Source: Xanthoparmelia taractica (lineage: Eukaryota > Ascomycota > Lecanoromycetes > Lecanorales > Parmeliaceae). Taken from it: 52,226 nt of DNA. The DNA is taken from the NCBI GenBank assembly GCA_033085395.1, contig JANQBS010000266.1, forward strand, positions 1-52,226, given 5' to 3'. Positions 45,643 through 52,226 of the stretch are shown piece by piece; position 1 is the stretch's first letter; the number at the start of each line of letters is the position of its first letter. The notes beneath the pieces are model-generated. The model had not been told where the DNA came from. It searched no databases and was given only the letters and a program-made list of their open reading frames with translations. Position numbers and translations under genes: made by a program.

Positions 45643-48600
45643 TGGGGGGGCGTAGTGGGTGAAGTGCGAAGGCGACAAGGGAGGAAGGAGGAGATGGGGA
45701 GGGGGGGGCGGAAAACGGGAGAAAGCAGACGGTGAAGGGAGGATTGGGTGGATCGAGATGGAATGGCATTTGCGGCTGCGGTGTTGAAATTTCTATGCAA
45801 ATACTTCTCGCAAGTCTTTCTTTTGATGATTGGCAAGTATAAGGACGGTCTTTTCTCTACGCATGGGGCGCGTAGTCGACTGCATGAGCATGGTCCTAGT
45901 AGTAGGGAGGATTAACAGTGAATGCACAAAGATTTCGACTGAAGATGAACTCGATACTGGATACATAAAACACCGCGTCAGGCTTGAATGCATTTTGCAG
46001 TGACTGGATCTTGCCTCAGAGAGATGTCTGACATCCCCGAATTAAGGAATTGCCCGTTCCTATTAGCTGCAACAAAAGTGCAGTCAATCAAGTCGATAAT
46101 CACCGCTGCACTTCCCTTCATCTCGCAAGCAGCTCTTAGAATTTTATACACCTCCAATATTCGACTATTCAAACATCGTCACTTGTGTATGAGGTTACAT
46201 AGATTCGTAAACATTAGACCGTTCGCCACACGAACCACGGCAATATCCGTGCAGAGCCTGTGATTCCCAAAACCACTTGGAAACATGCGAAGGGTATCCG
46301 CTCCCTGCAGTCAAAAAATTCCTTTATACCTACTATAAATTGATTTACATAGTCGCAGAAGAGAGGTAAACAGTAATTTGCACGACGATCTCCAGCCACT
46401 GGGTACATAATTACTATACTACTCTTTGGCTTTAAATTTTCATCACTGCCTCAGGTGCCGTGGCAGAATCTTCAACCGACCCTCTCTCGGAGTAGATCAT
46501 CTCCTTGCTCCGTGCCAATTATGTGACTATCAAGACACATATTCGTTCTTTCTTCCCGAAGACCCTCGCTGTCTCCTTCTGCCAGGCGCCACACTCAGTT
46601 CGAAGTTGTCTGCTATGGCATAGTGTTTTAGGTGGGTCTTCTTTTCCATATGCTTCTTCCTGAATCCAGGCTGGCATCAAAACATCTCTCATCGACCTAG
46701 CCTAAAACGCTCACCGCTGGGATGGGGGTGAAGTGTCCCGTGCCTCGTCTACCAACAACACTATGTTTCTGAAAATCCACGAGATATCGATTCACCATTG
46801 TCATCACATCACGATGACCTTCAACTATGACCTTCGGTTCGTTCGCAACGGTCCCAGATACCCAAGCCTTCTCAAATCGAATCCCCACAACCACTTCTAC
46901 CCGCCGTCGTCGCTGGAGCAACTGAACGAGCCGGACATGTGAATTCCAATGGTATCCTGGCTTGCGCCAGTGATGTCTGTCTGGAAAGCTGGCGTCGTTT
47001 CTGAAGTACTCATGCTTATGAGCAGATGTGCGCAATGCCATGATCGAGTGGAAGAAAAAAGAAGCGCCAAGTCGGGGTTTTTGAGAAAAAAATCACTGGG
47101 GTCACAGGCCACAGGATGGACCCTCTCGTCTGTCGTTAGAACACCTACAACATGGGTAATACTGTGGAACAAAGCGGCGGAAGGGCCTGTCCGGGGCTCA
47201 GTTGCCTACATACTCCGGCTCGACACCCACCACAAGAACGATAGGAGGGAACCCTTTAGCTGGGCAGAAAACAAGGTTGGAGAGGACTCAAGGGGAATAA
47301 TATCAGCCTTTAATCCTGAGCCTCTTCTCAGCCGTGCTTGGCAGATCTGAGGCAGTGTTCAAATGGCATGATGGTCGTCTGGTGTATTCCGCCCCAACCT
47401 CCTTGATACAAATCGCCCAAAATGTTTAGCCATCACCGATCAACAGCAGTGCCCTGCTTATGGTTGTCCGCAAAAGCCCGAAAATCTGGGGCACGGCATT
47501 TGATACACGAGGCCGTGAGCCCCGTACGCCTCCCTCAGCTGTTGCGCTTTAATTTTACGGTGGAGCTTTTTTACGGTCTGTGTGCTTCTGTGCATGTATG
47601 TTGCAACGTCAACATTCGCTATCTGTACGTATTGCCCTGTGTGCCCTGGTCTACTGCAAAAACGCCTTCTGCTGCCTTCCCAGTCCTTTAACTACGATCG
47701 TTGTCAACTCCTGATTGTTGATTCTAAGCGAGGTGGACAGGACTGCAGTGAGCCGAGTCAAGAAGGCTATGGTTCAACGTCATTGGAATGAGTCCGACAC
47801 ATGGTCTTCATATTACCCTCCTCCTAAAATAAATGCCCAGCCTCATGCTCCGATTAACGAGGCGCGGCGTTATCCGTGAAGAAATCCGAACCAGCCAGTC
47901 TAACCAGTAATCAAAAGGTATTCCGAATCTCTTATCCTGCGCCTCCAGGGCTCTAGTTTCCAATGACTTGCGATGATGTCTCACTCAATGGCGCCGCATT
48001 CATGACGTATAACGTCGACAGCAGTCCTAAAAAGCGCAGGACCTGGTGATACACCCCCAAACGATTAAGATTCAGTGTCGCAAGCTCCACATTGTTCTGC
48101 CCATCTGCCCCTTTGCTTTCTATCGTAGGCTTGGACTCTGTCTCTGGATCCACGAAAATCGTGACCTGTCTGCGGTTTGGAGGTAGATCCACTTTCTGGC
48201 AATGATCTATATCTAATAGAGCTCTTATTAGCTCGGCGCATAGAGGGCTGAAGTGCGTGAATTACTAATATTCTTCTCGCTTTGGACTCTAACAGCCTGT
48301 TGCTCGCAGTCGTAGACTAGCCCTTTTCTCCAAGGTGGACTATTCGAACGTCTTCGGATTTTAAGATGCTGGTTGCTGGAGGGTTCTTCTTCCTCGTGCG
48401 CAGTTGCACTTTTAGCCGTGGTCTCACGGTTGGCATCCATACGGTAGAAGAGGTACAGTTGAACAGTACGTTGAGCATATCATGAAGGGAGCGCATTTGG
48501 GAGCTGCCCAGCATTTGTAGGTGTGACAAAGCGAAAGGCTGAGGAAGGCCTAGGCATAGACTCTAGTAAGTCTTTGGGCAAAATCGATCTGTCCACATGT

Positions 48601-48699
48601 GAGGAAAACTGGCAGCCGAAATGAGTAAGCTGACCCCACCCACACGGTTGTGCGCGAGGCACCTTTCAGGAGCCCGAGGCTGATTCAGCCGCGATTGCA
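45643..48699. other. No recognisable gene; begins with a G-rich polypurine tract
   Basis: Positions 45644-45761 are strikingly purine-rich on the plus strand, with runs of seven to nine G (see findings). Beyond it, frames of 60-130 codons on both strands (for example minus 45978-46172 with KILRAACEMKGSAAVIIDLI, and minus 46697-47041) show no family I know and do not combine through clear introns. They may be decayed gene pieces. Confidence 0.4.
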
Positions 48700-50150
48700 A
48701 TGCAGGGATGTAGCGACAAATTTCGCAGACTCATTGCTATCATGTCAGGACGGTTTCGTATGACCGTTCCGGACTGTATCTACGAATATAGAATTCTCGG
48801 ACAAGAAGTCTTCGGAAACCCTCGCTTCTTTACAGCAATAAATTTTGGGGTGGGTAACAGATATAAGTATAAGGCTGCGGGGCTGGAGAAGATGTTCAAA
48901 GAAGTAACGAAGAGGCGTAGTGAGAAGTTAGAGGGTGAGGTGTTTGGAAAGATCGCATTTCCATCCGGGAGAGGCTTGTGTACAACGTGAGTATCCTTAG
49001 CATTGCTCGAACACACATCTCGCGTCGATCTTGCTCAGAGTTACGAGAGAGATCATAATTATCTCACTTGAATACCCACGCCTCACTGTTGGCACGAAGA
49101 TTTTATGTATGTGTTTGCAGTCCTTGATGGATATGTACAAACCAAAGGAACAAAAAAGCTTATGGCTTTATAGATTTGTTACGACTAAAAAGTCCCAGCC
49201 AGGAGGCTTTGTCGACTACGCCCTATCTAATTCGCTCGTACGATCATGACAGACGAACGGCACCTAATCACTCCGCGATTCTCACCCCTAGGACGCCTCG
49301 AGACTCAAGGCGAGTTGACACCAGTTTAACTACGGACGGAAGTAAGAGAATAAGAGAGGAATGAAATAGAAGAATCAACTACAGAGCTCAGCAATTCGAG
49401 ATATGGCAGGTAGCTCGAGCTACCACAGCAGCGCCGTTTTACTTTGAGCCCTTAAAGGTCGAACAAGCCCGCACTTCCGAGCATATATTTTTCACGGATG
49501 GAGGCTTTAGTCACACCAACAACCCCACACTACAGGGTAAGCGGGAGATCGAAGATCTTCATGGAAACAACTCGATTGGCATCGTTGTCAGTGTCGGTAC
49601 GGCACGTAAGAAGAAGGAAGAAACCGGCCCGCCAGGGCTGAGATTTTTCACCAAGATTCGAAGGGAAATGAAAGGCTGGGCTCATGAGATGTCTGATCCC
49701 GAGGAAGTCCATCATGATATGCAACGAGAGCGACAAAACCAAGATTTTCCCTATTATCGACTGAACGATCCGGAAGGTCTGGATATCGAACTCGACCGGT
49801 GGGAGCCAAAGCAGAGTTTGTTCAGCAAAGATGCAGGATCAAAGACTATCGCCACCATCACGAATGCCTTCTCACAATGGGCCTCTGAGATTGCTACTGT
49901 AGCGCAGCTCAAGAGTTGCGCCAGAAAACTTGTCGAATGCAGAAGAAACCGAATGTCCACCTTGAAATGGGAACGATACGCCACAGGCGCCAGGTATCGC
50001 TGTCGATATCAAGGCTGTGATATCGAGGACTTCTTCGACGGCAGAACATTCCGAGATCATCTCAGAACTCATGGTATATGGGAACATCTTTTGGGTTCTT
50101 GTAGGCACTACTGGCGGTATCAGGCTCGCAGTGTGTCTCACGCACCCTGA
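48700..50150 (+). pseudogene. Patatin-like phospholipase with C-terminal C2H2 finger, decayed
   Basis: The first part has LIAIMSGRFRMTVPDCIYEY and QEVFGNPRFF, matching the helix that follows the nucleophile elbow of patatin-like lipases, but the family's GTSTGG is replaced by CSDKFRR, so the catalytic Ser is gone. Then, in changing frames, come PYLIRSYDH, IWQVARATTAAPFYFEP and FFTDGGFSHTNNP with the catalytic Asp of DGG, then NSIGIVVSVGTARK. A long open stretch follows (about 49600-50150) with WERYATG and YRCRYQGCDIEDFFDGRTF, which with RDHLRTH forms a C2H2 finger (C-x4-C-x12-H-x3-H). Patatin plus zinc finger is an arrangement seen in fungal proteins thought to act in immune-like recognition. 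A stop near 49360 and frame changes near 49060 and 49180 make it non-functional as read; some may be unrecognised introns. Confidence 0.75.
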
Positions 50151-50771
50151 TTTTCCAAGAAGCACAGTTGGTACAGTAGGCATTATCGCTTTGAGTGCTG
50201 TAGAAAATCCGGATTTAAGGATTCGCGTCAGAAGGGTCTGCGAATCTTGGCACAAGTTCTTTGGGATAAGAGACCTTTTGGGGACTGCACGACTATTTCC
50301 GTGAGTACAGGGGAACGCGGTTGACTAGTCTGGCCTGTCTTAGTATTGTGAGAGCCTGTACAGAGCCATTAGTAATAACCATTCCTCAAGCCTCTCTGGG
50401 GTCTCAATTCATACTGTAATGCCTTACCTATATCGTCAAGCATACCTTAGCCCTATGGGCTTGGCATGGAGCACCGTAAATCGCCTGACGCGCCTTACCT
50501 CACCAACAGATCTCGATGAAGTGTCAGCGTGGGATCCGGGCTCTACTGTCACCTCTAGCACCTTAGATACACATCTGTGTAGCACAGAAATCATGGTAAC
50601 GTAGGCTCTCGAGCCACGTTTGACTTTGGCAAAGGCGGCTACGCAACCTTTTCACTCTCTCAGCTAAGGAGAGATTGGAGTTTCCAGGCTGGTAATATGG
50701 TAAGTTTACACTCTTGGTCTTTAGCAACCTTCCTGGATAGTTTTCCGAAGCGCAACGTCCATACATCGAAG
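50151..50771. other. No recognisable gene
   Basis: Short frames only; includes the likely upstream region of the next gene. Confidence 0.4.
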
Positions 50772-51959
50772 ATGCTACTAACCCCTGTCAAGCCCGACAC
50801 AAAAACGGAATCATTGAGGGCATGGATGCTCCTGATACGGGATCGCCTTAAGGTGGGTATTTGTGATAGATCTTAGGGTTTCGAGAGTGCGATGTGAATG
50901 CCTCCAGTCGCATCAACCCAGATATTTTCTTGCTTCCTATTCCCATCCGATCATCCTTCCTCTTTAGAACGTTTACACAATTAGTATCTCCCCTGTTATG
51001 AATGGTGATGAATTAGAGTGACGAATGTTTGTCCCAGCCGCGTTATCTCGTCTTCATAGTACTCAAAGTTGCCGTCACCCTCGGAACATTCCCCTACTAC
51101 CGCCTATTCCATTTCAATACGCTACAGCCCATTCGCCTCATTGCATTCTACAGCTCACAGCCTGAACATTACAACAAATTAGTGTATCACCTCAATCGCT
51201 GGTGGACACGCAAGCTCGCAGAATTGCAGTTCGTTTCGATCGCTGTAAGTCTTCCTGACAGCGCGTCCGACGCACTGGATCCGGAATGCCTCTTTGTGAT
51301 TGACCTGCATCCATTTACAGTGTGCTATTTTGGCTGCTGCTGTGATCGGCTCATTCTCCTGGAATGCTATTCTCGACGCCTACTGGCTGGCCTCGGCACT
51401 TTGGTACTCTAGCCTTGTCCTCTCGATTCTCGGGATAATACAGTCGGCGCAACAGGTCGCAGTGCTTCAACTGCTTGGCCAACCTCCGAATCGAGCCAAC
51501 GATACTTTCCACAAAAAATCAGATGTGCGCCGCTATCTACCATTGATAACGTCAGAGACATCACAGCAAGATGTGAATGCAGAGGCCTTAGATGACAGAG
51601 ATAGGGTTGGACAGTGGAGACCCCGTTTGAAGATGGTGTTCCTTTGGCAATGCCCGATAATGTTCCTATCATACTCAGTCCTCTTCTTTTTGGGTGGATT
51701 AACGATCCTCGTTTGTACGCCACTTATAAAGGGGCAGGGTTGGAATACAGGATACAATGTGAGTAAGGTGCTCGCTGGATGAAATCTGCTTGCTCGATAT
51801 GGCTGGCTGACACATCTGGAGGTGGCAATGGTTTACTTGGCTATAGTAGCAGTAGGCGGTGGCATCTTTACGTTTTGTTCGTTTTGGATTTATCATTATG
51901 TGGATCTTGAGCACGGCTCTGGAGACTTGACGGGGCTCGAGAATGCGGCTTTCGGGTGA
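50772..51959 (+). CDS. Multi-pass membrane protein of unknown function
   Basis: The model has exons 50772-50852, 51038-51244, 51321-51758 and 51822-51959, all phase 0, with introns of 185, 76 and 63 bp; 287 residues and no internal stop. The first exon (MLLTPVKPDTKTE) is less certain because its intron is long. After WWTRKLAELQFVSIA come four hydrophobic stretches: CAILAAAVIGSFSWNAIL, WLASALWYSSLVLSILGIIQ, FLWQCPIMFLSYSVLFFLGG with LTILVC, and VAMVYLAIVAVGGGIFTFC. The loop between the second and third is hydrophilic. The conserved-looking W-Q-x-P-x-M-x-x-x-Y/S and the AQQ-x-x-x-L pieces fit a family of uncharacterised ascomycete membrane proteins I have seen near genes of variable regions. 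No function can be given. Confidence 0.75.
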
Positions 51960-52226
51960 TATTTTACAAGCCAACGCTTCGGCGACCGATTTGGGAAGGT
52001 GATTTGCCTAGGGGACAGTCCTTTATATGCCCTGGTTGGAGATTGTCTTACCGTCTACGCTCAGCCATTTTTCGCGGACATGAGAGTTGATCTGTTTAAT
52101 CTAGAACCGGTGCTATAGTTGCAACGCCGTTTGATATTCTGTTGCGAAGTTTAGTGTTCTCATTCATGAAGGCATACACATCGGGACCAAGCAGTACTGT
52201 AGATAGATGATTGGGCCGTCCCAACG
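51960..52226. other. Downstream end of window, no gene seen
   Basis: No open frame of note before the window ends. Confidence 0.4.

Overview
This window looks like an accessory, repeat-rich stretch of a filamentous ascomycete (Pezizomycotina) chromosome. The evidence is short introns (about 45-65 bp) with GTAAGT/GTATGT-like donors and CTAAC/CTGAC-like branch sites, fungal gene families (rhodopsin-domain membrane protein, NACHT/STAND protein, F-box protein, several cytochromes P450, a small secreted protein), and very AT-rich retrotransposons whose coding capacity is destroyed by C->T and G->A changes, the signature of repeat-induced point mutation (RIP). No bacterial operons, CRISPR array, tRNA or rRNA gene was seen.

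Layout. 1-700 is AT-rich relic DNA. About 755-1475 is a fragment of the N-terminal part of FGAM synthase (purine biosynthesis) that keeps an intron. 2801-8137 is a structurally complete but coding-dead Copia LTR retrotransposon (LTRs 163 bp, TSD AATCC, minus orientation). 8664-9691 is an intact-looking single-pass membrane protein gene. 10378-13272 holds three broken genes: the C-terminal part of a PrpD/2-methylcitrate dehydratase-type protein, a citrate synthase, and a SnoaL/NTF2-like protein. Citrate synthase next to PrpD is the hallmark pair of fungal alkylcitrate pathways (maleidrides, sporothriolide- and oryzine-type compounds), so this appears to be the corpse of such a cluster. 14370-15533 is an intact four-exon NAD(P)-binding (NmrA/epimerase-like) gene and 16263-18095 a nearly intact P450. 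18210-18363 is a solo LTR of the first Copia family (TSD CATGA). 20069-21465 is an F-box gene killed by three in-frame TAG codons, next to the second Copia element (21677-27114, LTRs 132 bp, TSD AAAAC, minus orientation).

The right half has a very large Ser/Thr-rich secreted protein (28030-32498, five exons, one apparent single-base frameshift), a perfect 61-bp inverted repeat (33178/33450), a rhodopsin-domain membrane protein (34022-35459), two more P450 relics (36452-37970 plus; 38400-39165 minus), a NACHT (NLR-like) gene with two nonsense codons (39958-43187), a small secreted protein with a clear TATA box (45177-45642), a decayed patatin-like phospholipase with a C-terminal C2H2 finger (48700-50150), and an intact multi-pass membrane protein gene (50772-51959).

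Overall the region is a gene graveyard: most catalytic genes are broken, often by transitions that create stops (CAG->TAG, CAA->TAA, TGG->TAG), while secreted and membrane protein genes remain open. Gene models were built by eye from splice motifs and reading-frame continuity. Family names rest on recognised motifs, not on database searches.
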